Below, one piece after another: positions 10,703-19,341 of a DNA stretch of 64,000 nucleotides. How positions within the stretch are numbered: the first letter of the stretch is position 1; each line of letters starts with the position of its first letter. This DNA is from Candidatus Limnocylindrales bacterium. GTDB lineage: Bacteria; Moduliflexota; Moduliflexia; Moduliflexales; JAUQPW01. A model generated the notes under the pieces. The model had not been told where the DNA came from and did no database searches. It saw only the letters and a program-made list of their open reading frames with translations. A program made the position numbers and the translations under genes. Location of the stretch: assembly GCA_035559535.1 (NCBI GenBank), contig DATMBG010000012.1, positions 225,683 to 289,682 on the forward strand, written 5' to 3'.

Positions 10703-10789
10703 AATCAAAGGAGAATCAGACAATAAGAGGATTTTAACCAACCTAGTTTCTAGTTTTTAGAGATCATCTGTTTTACGAGGAGGATAACC

Positions 10790-11122
10790 ATGGCAACCAA
10801 GATCACAGATGAATGCATCAATTGTGGGGCTTGTGAACCGGAATGCCCGAATACGGCTATTTATGAAGGTGGGGTAGAATGGGAGTTAGATGGAGTCAAG
10901 TATCCACCCCTTTCCAATGATTATTACTATATCGTTCCTGATAAGTGTACCGAGTGTGTAGGTTTCTATGATGAAGAACAGTGCGCCGCCGTTTGTCCCG
11001 TAGATTGCTGTATTCCCGATCCAGACAGACCCGAAACGGAAGAAGTTCTTATTGAAAGGGCTAGAAGGCTTCATCCCGATACCGACTTTGGAGATAATTT
11101 CCCTTCCCGGTTCAGAAAGTAA
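10790..11122 (+). CDS. 2[4Fe-4S] dicluster ferredoxin
   Basis: 110 residues of a small cytoplasmic electron carrier. The first cluster motif is [13 protein letters not shown] at 14-26. The second has an insertion, [21 protein letters not shown], so the spacing is C-x2-C-x8-C-x3-C. This inserted form is known from Alvin/YfhL/FdxN-type ferredoxins with unequal cluster potentials. The start is well supported by GAGGAGG seven bases upstream. It appears to be a stand-alone gene with its own promoter; no redox partner is adjacent. Confidence 0.92.
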   Translation: MATKITDECINCGACEPECPNTAIYEGGVEWELDGVKYPPLSNDYYYIVPDKCTECVGFYDEEQCAAVCPVDCCIPDPDRPETEEVLIERARRLHPDTDFGDNFPSRFRK

Positions 11123-11135
11123 GCAGGAGTTTCAT

Positions 11136-11205
11136 AAACCGCGAAGAACACCACAAGCAGGAAGAGTTTTCTATTCTTCATCCTGATGGTGTTCTCCGTG
11201 GTTAA
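11136..11205. repeat. Word-hairpin island downstream of the ferredoxin gene
   Basis: The left arm, 11136-11166, contains ACCGCGAAGAACACCAC; the right arm, 11174-11205, contains its near complement GGTGTTCTCCGTGGTT. The loop is about seven bases of T-rich sequence. The word family (AACCACGGAGAACACC) is of the kind often dispersed in bacterial genomes. It could also terminate or attenuate ferredoxin transcription, although there is no T-run. Confidence 0.65.
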
Positions 11206-11219
11206 CTAACCATAAAGGT

Positions 11220-12290
11220 TTGCCGTCCAATCGGTTAAAACAAAAAATCAAAGGTCCTCGGCTCACTATATTCGGAAGAGCTTATCCGAGCAGGATTATT
11301 GGACTTCATAATCGATTTAGAGCCAGGACTGATAAGCGGATGATCTATCAGGATATCCGGAAACATCCCGGCAAACCTCATCCGGGAGTTTTGGGAATTT
11401 ATGTCCCAACCCGGGATCGTCATATTATCTATCTGCGCCGGGGAGCTAAGGATATCACGGTAGCCCATGAACTGATGCATGCCATCCTCTATGAAGAGGG
11501 GTATGTAACTATTTATGGTCGGGAAGAGGATCACAGGAAAGAACCTAGAATTACAATTTTAGCCCATAAAATACAGGATGTGGTTATTCATCCGGTTCTA
11601 TTTCAGCAACTTCGACGCTCCGGATTTGATGTGGACCAAGAAGAGCACCTCCGGAGTACCTCTTTAATTCAAACCCTTCAAAAAATTCCCGCCGAACCCC
11701 CCTGTCCTTATACTTCGGAGTATATCTTAAACCTCTTCTCGGAGGCTATTTCTTACGTAGAATCGTATTTCAGATATCCCCTGGTTCGTGAGCAGCTTCA
11801 GAAGGTCTATCGGGAGCGATTTCCGGCTACTCTGGAACTCGGAGAGAAAATCATCCAACTGATAAGCTGGGTTCCTGACCGGACCCCTTTAAAGTATCGA
11901 GTTCTTATAACCCGCCTGATTCACTATCTGGATCAAGTTGCAGAAACCCATCACATTAAGTTATCTCTACCGACCCGCTTGCTTCTGCCTCCCTTCCTCG
12001 TTAAAAGCCGACTTGGGGATCCTGCCCGGGAATTTTTTTCTCTGAGGATGGTTCAAGAATTCCCCCAGGATTTACTGCCGGTCCTGGCTCTTCAGTTCAT
12101 TCCCGATAAAAGTTACAGCCGGGTATGGACTTTTAGACAGGTAGAAGAATTAGATCGGGCCTTTGACCAACTTCAGAAGCAACTTCAGGAAATGACCGTG
12201 GAGCGTTTTCTAGAGTTTAATCACCTCAAATATCTCCTTATCGAGAAAAAAGGTCGAAAGCGCTGTTTGGTTAAGAGAATTGCCTTCTAA
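11220..12290 (+). CDS. Putative zinc metallopeptidase (HExxH), family not recognised
   Basis: 356 residues, probably cytoplasmic since no signal or membrane segment is seen. The sequence VAHELMHAILYEEG at 81-94 holds His83, Glu84 and His87, a zinc-peptidase core in a setting resembling IrrE/ImmA-like proteins (AHELMHAIL). The rest, rich in Leu, Arg and Gln, matches no family that I know. The TTG at 11220 is the first start after a stop and has no separate Shine-Dalgarno signal; the next ATG is codon 41, so the N-terminus is uncertain. The third zinc ligand cannot be assigned. Confidence 0.6.
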   Translation: MPSNRLKQKIKGPRLTIFGRAYPSRIIGLHNRFRARTDKRMIYQDIRKHPGKPHPGVLGIYVPTRDRHIIYLRRGAKDITVAHELMHAILYEEGYVTIYGREEDHRKEPRITILAHKIQDVVIHPVLFQQLRRSGFDVDQEEHLRSTSLIQTLQKIPAEPPCPYTSEYILNLFSEAISYVESYFRYPLVREQLQKVYRERFPATLELGEKIIQLISWVPDRTPLKYRVLITRLIHYLDQVAETHHIKLSLPTRLLLPPFLVKSRLGDPAREFFSLRMVQEFPQDLLPVLALQFIPDKSYSRVWTFRQVEELDRAFDQLQKQLQEMTVERFLEFNHLKYLLIEKKGRKRCLVKRIAF

Positions 12291-12351
12291 ACGGTCCTGA
12301 CCCTTGGGTTGCCACAAATCAGGAAAATCGTAGGGTGATTTTCGTAAGGAA

Positions 12352-13143
12352 TTAAATTCCTTTGAAAACAGGTTTTCGCTTCTCTAAGAAAGCCTGAACT
12401 CCCTCCTTGAAGTCTTCTGTCAGGAAACAGGCCAGGTGAAGGTGTTCTACCTCGGAATCAACCTGGGTTAAAGCCGGATCTTTCAGGCAGTGATTAATCA
12501 TTCTCTTGGCTCCCTGGATGGAAAGAGGAGCGTTTTGGGCAATGGTATCGGCCATTTCTAGGGTGAAGGACCGAAGCTGGTCATGAGGGATAACCCGATT
12601 AACCAATCCCATCTCTTTGGCTTCCTGAGCGGTGAATAACTGGGCAGTAAATAAAATCTCCTTGGCGTAGGCCGGTCCTACCAGGTTAATCAATCTTTGG
12701 ATATCGGTAAAGCTAATGACAATGCTCAATTTAGCTGCCGGGATACCAAATTTGGCGCGATCACTACAGATCCTCAAATCACAAGCAATAGCCAGTTCTA
12801 GACCTCCCCCTACGGCATAACCATTGATCATAGCAATAACTGGCTTTCTGGCCTGTTCGATGGCTTTAAGGGCTTTGTCTACTGCTTCATTATAGGCCCG
12901 AACCCCTTCAGGATCATTCCTTCGGATTTTAAATTGCGTAATATCTGCACCGGCTGCAAAGGATTTGTCACCATTGCCGGTAAGAAGGATAACTCGAACC
13001 GTGGGATCCTCATCTAGCTCTTTCACCAGAACAGGAATATCCTGCCACATTTCATAGGTAATAGAGTTCCGTTGCTCCGGACGATTAAACACGATAAGAG
13101 CTTTTTGCCCTTCTCTCTGGATGAGGAGATCTTGCGTTGACAT
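12352..13143 (-). CDS. Enoyl-CoA hydratase/isomerase family protein
   Basis: 263 residues of the crotonase superfamily. The oxyanion-hole elements are FAAGADITQF around 62-71 and the Gly-rich MINGYAVGGGLELAIACDLRI around 105-125. The position that is glutamate in true hydratases (usually in PEVxLG) is altered to an IPAAKLSIV sequence, so hydration of straight-chain enoyl-CoA is not certain and another crotonase reaction is possible. The C-terminus EGVQAFLEKRKPVFKG is typical. No other beta-oxidation gene is adjacent. Confidence 0.88.
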   Translation of the reverse strand: MSTQDLLIQREGQKALIVFNRPEQRNSITYEMWQDIPVLVKELDEDPTVRVILLTGNGDKSFAAGADITQFKIRRNDPEGVRAYNEAVDKALKAIEQARKPVIAMINGYAVGGGLELAIACDLRICSDRAKFGIPAAKLSIVISFTDIQRLINLVGPAYAKEILFTAQLFTAQEAKEMGLVNRVIPHDQLRSFTLEMADTIAQNAPLSIQGAKRMINHCLKDPALTQVDSEVEHLHLACFLTEDFKEGVQAFLEKRKPVFKGI

Positions 13144-13256
13144 AGTTGACTGCGAAAACCCAATCTCACAAGGTGAAGACTAAAAGATCCATAGGTATCT
13201 TCATGTTTTTTACTTCTAGAGTGCTTTCATATTCTTTTTATCTTTGAGATAAAGGG

Positions 13257-14639
13257 TTATACTTTTTTCAATTTCCACTTACCCGCTCTAAACCAGATAA
13301 TTAAAAGGACGGCATTAAGCATATGGGAGACGACAATGGCCAGCCAGACTCCCTTGAGCTGAAGGGTGGTATGATGTGCAAGAAAGTATGCCAGAGGGAT
13401 TTGAACTCCCCATAGGGCGATGCTCGCCGTAATCAGAGGGGGAACTGCATCTCCCGCTCCATTAAAGGAACGACCCAGAATCAGGGCTATTCCCAGGAAT
13501 ACATAGGATAAGGTTGTAAATCGGAGATAGGTAGATCCTATGGTAATCACCTCGGGGTTTTTATCAAAAACACGAATCAATCCAGGGGCGAAGGCAAAAA
13601 AGGTTACAGCCAGTATAAGCATTAGAATGATACCCCAACGAACCGCGACCCAGGCACTTTTTTCGGCACGATCCGGTTTTTGAGCTCCCAGGTTCTGGCC
13701 AACCAGTGTAGCCGCGGCTAAAGAAAGACCCAATGTGGGAAGGGTTACCACCATATCTAACCGACTGGCTCCGATTCCAAAGGCTGCAATGGCGGCTGTC
13801 CCATAAGGAGTTACGATTTTCATGAGCGCTACTCGGGCCAGACTTCGAAGAAAGGTTTCTGCGGAACCTGGAACTGCAATCTTAATAAGCTGCCAGATCA
13901 CCTGGAAGTCTAACCGGATCCTTTGTAAGGAGATTTGGATGGGAGTCGAGCCTTTAAGGAGAAGATACAGGGTGATCAGAGAGCCCACTCCCAAAGAAAT
14001 AACCGTAGCATAAGCGGCCCCATCTACCCCCAGTCTGGGAAAAGGCCCCCAACCGAAGATCAATAGAGGATCCAGGATGATATTTAAGAGAATGGAGAAT
14101 CCCAGAATCTTAGCCGACAAAGCGGCTTCTCCAGCTCCTCGAAGGGCCGCGCTGCTGATAAAAAGAAAAAGAAAAGCCAGAGTTCCTGCAAAGGATATTT
14201 TGAGGTAACCCAGGCCAACTTGAATAACCTCAGGGGTCGCACCCATCAATTTGTAAATCGATTCTGAATAAATATATCCGGGAATACCAACTACGATAGA
14301 GAGAAGCATTACGATTGCCAGAGATTGAACAGTAGCATGGCTGCTTTGAGTCAGGTCCTTGGCTCCGACAGCTCGGGAAACCAAAGCTACTGTTGCACTG
14401 GATAAACCGGTTCCCAGGGTGATGAGGAGGATCATGATCAGGGCAGACATGGATACCGCTGCAATGGCGGAAGAACCCAGCTTCCCTACGAAATACATGT
14501 CCACCAGGTAAAAAACCATCTGCAAGAACATCCCCAGGGTCATGGGAATGGAGAGTGCCAGAAGATTTTTCCCTATACTCCCTTCGGTCAAGTCTCGCCT
14601 GGATTCGGTCAGGTTTAATTTAGATTTAGGTTCAATCAT
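13257..14639 (-). CDS. MATE family efflux transporter
   Basis: 460 residues with about twelve hydrophobic helices arranged as two six-helix repeats, in the inner membrane. The start IGKNLLALSIPMTLGMFLQMVFYLVDMYFVGKLG and the mid-protein second repeat IAVPGSAETFLRSLARVALMKIV are typical of the NorM/DinF superfamily, which exports drugs or metabolites with H+ or Na+. The stop lies 117 bases before the enoyl-CoA hydratase start; hisG is 10 bases upstream on the same strand, so hisG and this gene are probably co-transcribed. Confidence 0.9.
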   Translation of the reverse strand: MIEPKSKLNLTESRRDLTEGSIGKNLLALSIPMTLGMFLQMVFYLVDMYFVGKLGSSAIAAVSMSALIMILLITLGTGLSSATVALVSRAVGAKDLTQSSHATVQSLAIVMLLSIVVGIPGYIYSESIYKLMGATPEVIQVGLGYLKISFAGTLAFLFLFISSAALRGAGEAALSAKILGFSILLNIILDPLLIFGWGPFPRLGVDGAAYATVISLGVGSLITLYLLLKGSTPIQISLQRIRLDFQVIWQLIKIAVPGSAETFLRSLARVALMKIVTPYGTAAIAAFGIGASRLDMVVTLPTLGLSLAAATLVGQNLGAQKPDRAEKSAWVAVRWGIILMLILAVTFFAFAPGLIRVFDKNPEVITIGSTYLRFTTLSYVFLGIALILGRSFNGAGDAVPPLITASIALWGVQIPLAYFLAHHTTLQLKGVWLAIVVSHMLNAVLLIIWFRAGKWKLKKV

Positions 14640-14649
14640 GGTGATGTGG

Positions 14650-15519
14650 CTAGGGAATAACTTTATTCAAAGGATATTCCACAATCCCTTGAGCTCCTGC
14701 CCTTCGGAGATCTGGAATAATTTCCCGGGCGACTTTTTCATTAATAACGACCTCTACGGCGACCCAATCCGGATCTTGAAGATTCGATATGGTAGGGGTA
14801 TGTAAGGCAGGAAGAATTTTTGAGATCCGGGGCAGGTTGGCCCGGTTGATATTCATTTTGAGTCCCACCATTTCTTCTGCCATCAAGGCGCCTTTTAAAA
14901 GGCAGGCAATATTTTCTATTTTTTGCCGTTTCCAGGGATCCTCCCAGGCCGATCGGTTGGCAATTAATTTAGTGGTAGACTCCAAAACCAGGTCGATAAT
15001 TCGGAGGTTATTGGCTCTCAGGGAACTCCCGGTTTCCGTAACTTCTACAATAGCATCGGCCAATTTCGGGGGTTTAACCTCCGTTGCGCCCCATGAAAAT
15101 TCTACTTGCACTTCAATATTTCGGGATTTGAAAAATTTTCGAGTTACATTGACCAGCTCCGTGGCAATTCGTTTTCCTCTTAAATCCTCCACCTTCTCAA
15201 AAGGTGAATTCTCCGGAACGGCTACAACCCATTTTACCGGTCGTAATCCCTGCTTGGCATAAACCAGATCGGCTACCTCAATCACATCGGCTTCTTGTTC
15301 AAGGATCCAATCGCGTCCTGTAAGTCCTATGTCCAGTACACCATTTTCAACGTAATGGGCCATTTCTTGAGCACGAATTAACAAGCCTTCCAGCTCCGGA
15401 TCATCAAAATTGGGAGTGTAAGCCCTTTGACCGATGGTAATAATATAACCGGCCTTTCTAAATAAATCGAGGGTTGAGTCTTGCAAACTTCCTTTAGGAA
15501 GTCCCACTTTAAGTTTCAT
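14650..15519 (-). CDS. hisG: ATP phosphoribosyltransferase, long form
   Basis: 289 residues catalysing the first step of histidine synthesis, joining ATP and [25 protein letters not shown] opens the catalytic domain, followed by [10 protein letters not shown] and [11 protein letters not shown], with the PRPP-binding [16 protein letters not shown] near 165-180. About 75 C-terminal residues ([22 protein letters not shown] to the end) form the ACT-like regulatory domain of the long, HisZ-independent form, which is feedback-inhibited by histidine. No other his genes are nearby, so the pathway is dispersed. Confidence 0.94.
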   Translation of the reverse strand: MKLKVGLPKGSLQDSTLDLFRKAGYIITIGQRAYTPNFDDPELEGLLIRAQEMAHYVENGVLDIGLTGRDWILEQEADVIEVADLVYAKQGLRPVKWVVAVPENSPFEKVEDLRGKRIATELVNVTRKFFKSRNIEVQVEFSWGATEVKPPKLADAIVEVTETGSSLRANNLRIIDLVLESTTKLIANRSAWEDPWKRQKIENIACLLKGALMAEEMVGLKMNINRANLPRISKILPALHTPTISNLQDPDWVAVEVVINEKVAREIIPDLRRAGAQGIVEYPLNKVIP

Positions 15520-15531
15520 CTTATTTTTCTC

Positions 15532-15756
15532 CTACCTTCTACTTAACAGATTTAAAATAATCGTCAGAATAATACTGATGAGAATCGAGGTCATGAGAGG
15601 AAAATAGAACGTAAAATTCTTTTTTTCAATATAAATATCTCCAGGTAGTCTTCCAATAAAAGGAATTTTATCGACGAACAATAATATTAGCCCGATCACG
15701 ATAGCAATTCCTCCAAAGAGGATAAGCATTTTTCCTAAATTGCTCCACTCAAGCAT
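15532..15756 (-). CDS. DUF2905 family small membrane protein
   Basis: 74 residues with two hydrophobic helices (ILFGGIAIVIGLILLFVDK and FPLMTSILISIILTIILNLL) around a polar loop with IGRLPGDIYIEKKNFTFYFP. The GDI-x-I-x(3)-N motif and size are typical of DUF2905, whose function is unknown. It overlaps the upstream dehydrogenase gene by eight bases and lies 12 bases before hisG, so it belongs to this leftward operon. Confidence 0.85.
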   Translation of the reverse strand: MLEWSNLGKMLILFGGIAIVIGLILLFVDKIPFIGRLPGDIYIEKKNFTFYFPLMTSILISIILTIILNLLSRR

Positions 15757-16720
15757 TTTTGATACTCTCCAAAATTTCTACTGCTACCTCTAAGGCCCTG
15801 CGTCCCGCTTCTCCGGAGACCAGAGGCTTTTTCTTATGGGTAATACATTCTACAAAGGACTCCAATTCCATTCTAAGGGGTTCTCCTTTGGTTATTTCAA
15901 CTTTTCGAACAGCAATTTCAGGGCGGTCTAAGGCAGATTTTTCATAGGTCGAAAGCGCTTCCGGATACTTTAGTTCTGCAAGGATCAACTCTTGAGCCTG
16001 ATAATCCAGAGAAAGATAACGCTCCTTTTGAAAAATCCTCAGTTTTCGCTCCTGCTTAAGACTCACCCGGCTTGCTGTCATGTTGGCCACACACCCAGAT
16101 TCAAATTGAACTCGAACATTGGCAATATCGATGTTTGAAGTCAAGACGGGAATTCCAACCGCCTGGATATATTTCACAGGAGAAGGCACCAAACTTAATA
16201 TAATGTCTATATCATGGATCATCAAATCCATAATCACATCAATGTCGGTACTTCGGTCTGGAAAATGGCTGATGCGATAGGATTCGATGAATTTTGGATC
16301 CTTAGCTAACCGATGTAAAGCTTGAACGGCTGGGTTAAACCGCTCTAAATGTCCAACCTGAAGGATGAGTTTTTTGGCTGCAGCCAGGTCGATGAGCTCG
16401 TTAGCTTCTTGAAGGGTCTTGGTCATCGGCTTTTCTATCAAAACATGGATACCTGCCTCCAGGCAATCCTTGGCAATATGATAGTGTTCCAGGGTGGGAA
16501 CGACAATACTGACTGCATCAACCTGACCAAAGAGATCCTGATAATTCTGATAAGCCTTAACTTTATATATCTGGGCAATTTCTCTGGCCCGAACCCCATC
16601 GATGTCTACGACTCCTATCAATTGACAGGTTTCCAGCTCAGAATAAATTCGAGCATGATGACGTCCCAAGTGTCCAACGCCGATAACCCCAATCCGTAGT
16701 GGTTGCTTAGCGCCTGACAA
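15749..16720 (-). CDS. Gfo/Idh/MocA family NAD(P)-dependent dehydrogenase, possibly GnnA-like
   Basis: 323 residues. The Rossmann motif is IGVIGVGHLGRHHARIY near the start, followed by VVDIDGVRAREIAQIY and the family lysine in HVLIEKPMTKTLQEA. The C-terminal sheet domain has MDLMIHDIDIILSLV with the active-site histidine. The GHLGRHHARIYSEL start resembles proteins annotated as UDP-N-acetylglucosamine 3-dehydrogenase (GnnA), which serve lipid A variants with amide-linked chains. No lpx gene is adjacent, so that role is inference. A TTG start is used since no ATG is in frame at the correct place. Confidence 0.82.
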   Translation of the reverse strand: MSGAKQPLRIGVIGVGHLGRHHARIYSELETCQLIGVVDIDGVRAREIAQIYKVKAYQNYQDLFGQVDAVSIVVPTLEHYHIAKDCLEAGIHVLIEKPMTKTLQEANELIDLAAAKKLILQVGHLERFNPAVQALHRLAKDPKFIESYRISHFPDRSTDIDVIMDLMIHDIDIILSLVPSPVKYIQAVGIPVLTSNIDIANVRVQFESGCVANMTASRVSLKQERKLRIFQKERYLSLDYQAQELILAELKYPEALSTYEKSALDRPEIAVRKVEITKGEPLRMELESFVECITHKKKPLVSGEAGRRALEVAVEILESIKNA

Positions 16721-16733
16721 ACCCGGAAAAGTC

Positions 16734-16802
16734 TGTCATAACGACTTGAATCGTTCAGGAATTTCTATCCCTTATAGGGTAACGACTTAAGTCGTTATGA
16801 CA
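16734..16802. repeat. 22-bp inverted repeat whose arms are themselves palindromes
   Basis: Arms 16734-16755 and 16781-16802 match at 20 of 22 positions when one is inverted. The right arm contains the exact palindrome AACGACTTAAGTCGTT. The 25-base loop contains CCCTTATAGGG. It lies in the gap between the LysM gene and the dehydrogenase gene, both leftward. It may be a terminator-like structure or a dispersed element; no T-run follows on either strand. Confidence 0.65.
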
Positions 16803-16816
16803 AAACCGTACATGGC

Positions 16817-17407
16817 TTACAGTTGGGAACCTTCTTTTTTCTCTTCCGATGGTTGCGTTCCTGCCGGAGGTACAGGCTGTGGTGTTTCTGTTCCCGATTT
16901 CTCTTTCTCGAGGGGTGGTAACTCAGGGGTCGGTATTTCCCGCTTAAGGGAAGGTTCCTCTTTGCTGCCGGATTCTAAAGGAGAGGGGGCTACCTTTAAA
17001 CTTCTCTTAGATCGGGGTACCCATTCCCCACCTCGTTGGGCCAATTGGATCCACTCCTGGTAGTTGTACCTGGGGGACCAGTTCTTCGCAACGGGAATTC
17101 TCAGAAGCTGCCCGGGCTCTAATCGGTTGGGATTTCTTATCTGATGTCGATTTGCTCGATAGATTTTTTTCCATTGTCGTGGATCTCCATAATAATAGCC
17201 GGCCAGTAAATGTAAATTTTCCTTGCCGGAGACCTGATGAAGAACCTCATGGGGAAGGTTTCGCGCTTCAGGAGGTAAATCCTTATCCGGAGGTTCTGGA
17301 GGAAGGGGTTTAATAAAACCATCTTGGGCCATGCTTGAACTGACCAGAATAACCAACCCAACCACCAGACTGATTCCAAGACCAAAAATAGCGGTTAACT
17401 TTTTCAT
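16817..17407 (-). CDS. Secreted LysM-domain protein with proline-rich tail
   Basis: 196 residues. A signal peptide spans about 1-27 (hydrophobic core SLVVGLVILV, predicted cut after SSSMAQ). A LysM-like domain follows at about 53-102, with LHLLAGYYYGDPRQWKKIY and NPNRLEPGQLLRIP, the usual two ends of this peptidoglycan-binding fold. The last 60 residues are low-complexity Pro/Glu/Ser/Lys. It is probably a periplasmic cell-wall-binding protein. No enzyme domain is attached. Confidence 0.82.
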   Translation of the reverse strand: MKKLTAIFGLGISLVVGLVILVSSSMAQDGFIKPLPPEPPDKDLPPEARNLPHEVLHQVSGKENLHLLAGYYYGDPRQWKKIYRANRHQIRNPNRLEPGQLLRIPVAKNWSPRYNYQEWIQLAQRGGEWVPRSKRSLKVAPSPLESGSKEEPSLKREIPTPELPPLEKEKSGTETPQPVPPAGTQPSEEKKEGSQL

Positions 17408-17475
17408 ATCTACTCCTCCTTTTCAAGGAACAATAAGTCGTGAATACCTTAAACACTGAAAAAACCCTCGGTTGT

Positions 17476-18273
17476 TCAGGACTCATTACCCATTGTTTGC
17501 GATTCTTCCCACATCTGTAAAAGCCTGTCATATTTGGGGGGAAACTTCCCCTGGTAATTCAAGAAGGGGGTTGCCGGGTAGCGAATGCCTGCTTTGTGGG
17601 TGGCCCTTAAACCTTCCAGAACTGTTTCCAATTTATTATAGGGAATTGTAAAGGCCATCTCGTGATCCTGGGTCTGTGCAAAAAACCGGTCTCCCGTACA
17701 GGGTAAAATAACCTGACATTCCCCGGTCTTCATGGTCGTAACGGTCATATCGGCACAATCTGCACGTCCTGAAAAAGAGGAATGAATTCGTCCCCCCTTT
17801 TTGTAAAGGGCGGCCTGTACCAGCCGCATCACTTGAGCCGAATTCCCGAAAATTAAAATAACATCCGGTTTGAAGGTTGCTTTGTCCAGGGGAGCAACCA
17901 GAAAATATTTATATCGTCCTACCTCAAATTTATCCAACTCTGCCTCCGTTACCCTTCCTGCTTCGGCCGTTTCCGTGTACATGCCTTCACAAAGATTCCC
18001 TTCGGTATAAAAGGCATTCGGCTCACCAAATCCAAGGGCTATCATCCCCAAGGAACAACAGTGGTCTTCCTTCCCGATAGCCAATGTCCACCCATAACGC
18101 CGGGCCATGGAAATAGTCTGACAGGTTGCTACTTTGATTCCTAAATCTTTAACCGGCCTTCGGGCTTTCTCAGGAATCTCATCGGCTGATTTCAACATTT
18201 TGATCGCCAGAGGATAGGTACTGGGTCGAAGATAAAAGTCTATTTCTTCTGCAGCTTTTTTTAAGTCTACCAT
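17476..18273 (-). CDS. DUF169 family protein
   Basis: 265 residues of the DUF169 family, whose function is not established. Characteristic pieces are YPLAIKMLKSADEIPEKARRP near 20, CQTISMARRYGWTLAIGKEDHCC at about 50-72 with conserved cysteines, and the late segment CVILPCTGDRFFAQTQDHEM (here QVILPCTGDRFFA). The cysteines and histidine hint at metal or cofactor binding but this is not shown. It is a single gene with a good Shine-Dalgarno region (AAGGAGG) upstream. Confidence 0.82.
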   Translation of the reverse strand: MVDLKKAAEEIDFYLRPSTYPLAIKMLKSADEIPEKARRPVKDLGIKVATCQTISMARRYGWTLAIGKEDHCCSLGMIALGFGEPNAFYTEGNLCEGMYTETAEAGRVTEAELDKFEVGRYKYFLVAPLDKATFKPDVILIFGNSAQVMRLVQAALYKKGGRIHSSFSGRADCADMTVTTMKTGECQVILPCTGDRFFAQTQDHEMAFTIPYNKLETVLEGLRATHKAGIRYPATPFLNYQGKFPPKYDRLLQMWEESQTMGNES

Positions 18274-18420
18274 GCCCGTTTCGCCTCCTTGTTGGAATAA
18301 AATTTGATTTTCTTCAGGCTAATACGTCTTTCCCTTACTGTCAAGAAATAAGGATTTTAGAATTACGAATTTAAAGTCTAACGGGTGGTAGAAGCCACCA
18401 AGAGAATTTTAAATAAAGCC

Positions 18421-18984
18421 TTATCTAAAAAAGAAACTTAAACCTCCCGTAAGGGCAAAGTAATCTGGATTGGAAACATGAAGCCTACCCTGCATATCGA
18501 AGGCCAGCGAATCACTGAGGAAGTACATAAAACCACCCCCCACATGGAGGCCCACATCGGCTTCAGTGCTGTTTTCACCAGAGGAAAAACCCAGAGGGCT
18601 TAAGTTTACATTGGAAGAAGTGATATAAATACCTAAACCTCCACTTACATAGGGGATCATCCTTCCGTAGGGGGCCAGCAGGTATCGAATGCCACCGGTT
18701 AATTCTAAAACCGAGAGGTCAGCATTTATACCTAATACCTCCAGATCCTCATCCTCTGAGAGGGGAGCATAACTGACATTCACTTCCGCTATAAGGTTAC
18801 TGCGAAAACCGTATAAAAGTTTTTCACCCAAAACAAAACTGGTATCTGCTACGTCACTGAGATCTCCAACTGGAAATAAAACACCTACATTTCCGTTGAT
18901 TCCCCATCTTCCGGTAAGATCAACGGCAGCTACAGGAGATGCATAACAAACTACCATCACAAGGGAAAATATTACCTTTTTCAT
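18421..18984 (-). CDS. Outer-membrane beta-barrel protein (OmpA/OmpW-like fold)
   Basis: 187 residues with a signal peptide (cut after SPVAA at about 20). The rest alternates hydrophobic and polar residues in strands with aromatic ends, for example WGINGNVGVLFPVGDL, YGFRSNLIAEVNVSYAPL, RYLLAPYGRMIPYVSGGLGIYI and VGLHVGGGFMYFL. It ends with LSFFFR, consistent with the terminal aromatic signal for barrel insertion. About eight strands fit the length. AAAGGAGG lies seven bases before the ATG. The specific role is unknown. Confidence 0.8.
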   Translation of the reverse strand: MKKVIFSLVMVVCYASPVAAVDLTGRWGINGNVGVLFPVGDLSDVADTSFVLGEKLLYGFRSNLIAEVNVSYAPLSEDEDLEVLGINADLSVLELTGGIRYLLAPYGRMIPYVSGGLGIYITSSNVNLSPLGFSSGENSTEADVGLHVGGGFMYFLSDSLAFDMQGRLHVSNPDYFALTGGLSFFFR

Positions 18985-19080
18985 GAAGTCCTCCTTTAGT
19001 TAAAAATAGAGTTGGTAGTGCCTGTCACAGATATCATGGGGTAGTGTCTAAGAATATCTTAGAAACGGAGCTTTTTGTGC

Positions 19081-19341
19081 TTATTGAGGTTTTTTTCTTA
19101 TCCTTTCATAGGGATAGTGACCGATAATGTGGGTACGCATATATTGTCCTTTAGATTCAGCCGTTATCAAGCCTTCGTACAGTTCCCTGGATATATGGAA
19201 GTAACGATAAATACCCCCTGTACGGAAGACTACTTCTAGAATCTGGGCCGCATCATCATATCCAACGGCATAGAGCATGGTCGAATCAACCTTGGTTAAT
19301 TGCCGAATGCCCTTCCCGTTAGAGTCTGTCTTTTCTATCAT
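19081..19341 (-). CDS. KTSC domain protein
   Basis: 86 residues. The KTSC-type pattern is clear: STMLYAVGYDDAAQILEVVFRTGGIYRYFHISRE, then LITAESKGQYMRTHI. The domain is named for residues in its conserved core and its biochemical role is uncertain; it often accompanies nucleic-acid enzymes. Its ATG overlaps the stop of the upstream M3-like peptidase gene by four bases, so the two are translated from one message. Confidence 0.85.
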   Translation of the reverse strand: MIEKTDSNGKGIRQLTKVDSTMLYAVGYDDAAQILEVVFRTGGIYRYFHISRELYEGLITAESKGQYMRTHIIGHYPYERIRKKPQ

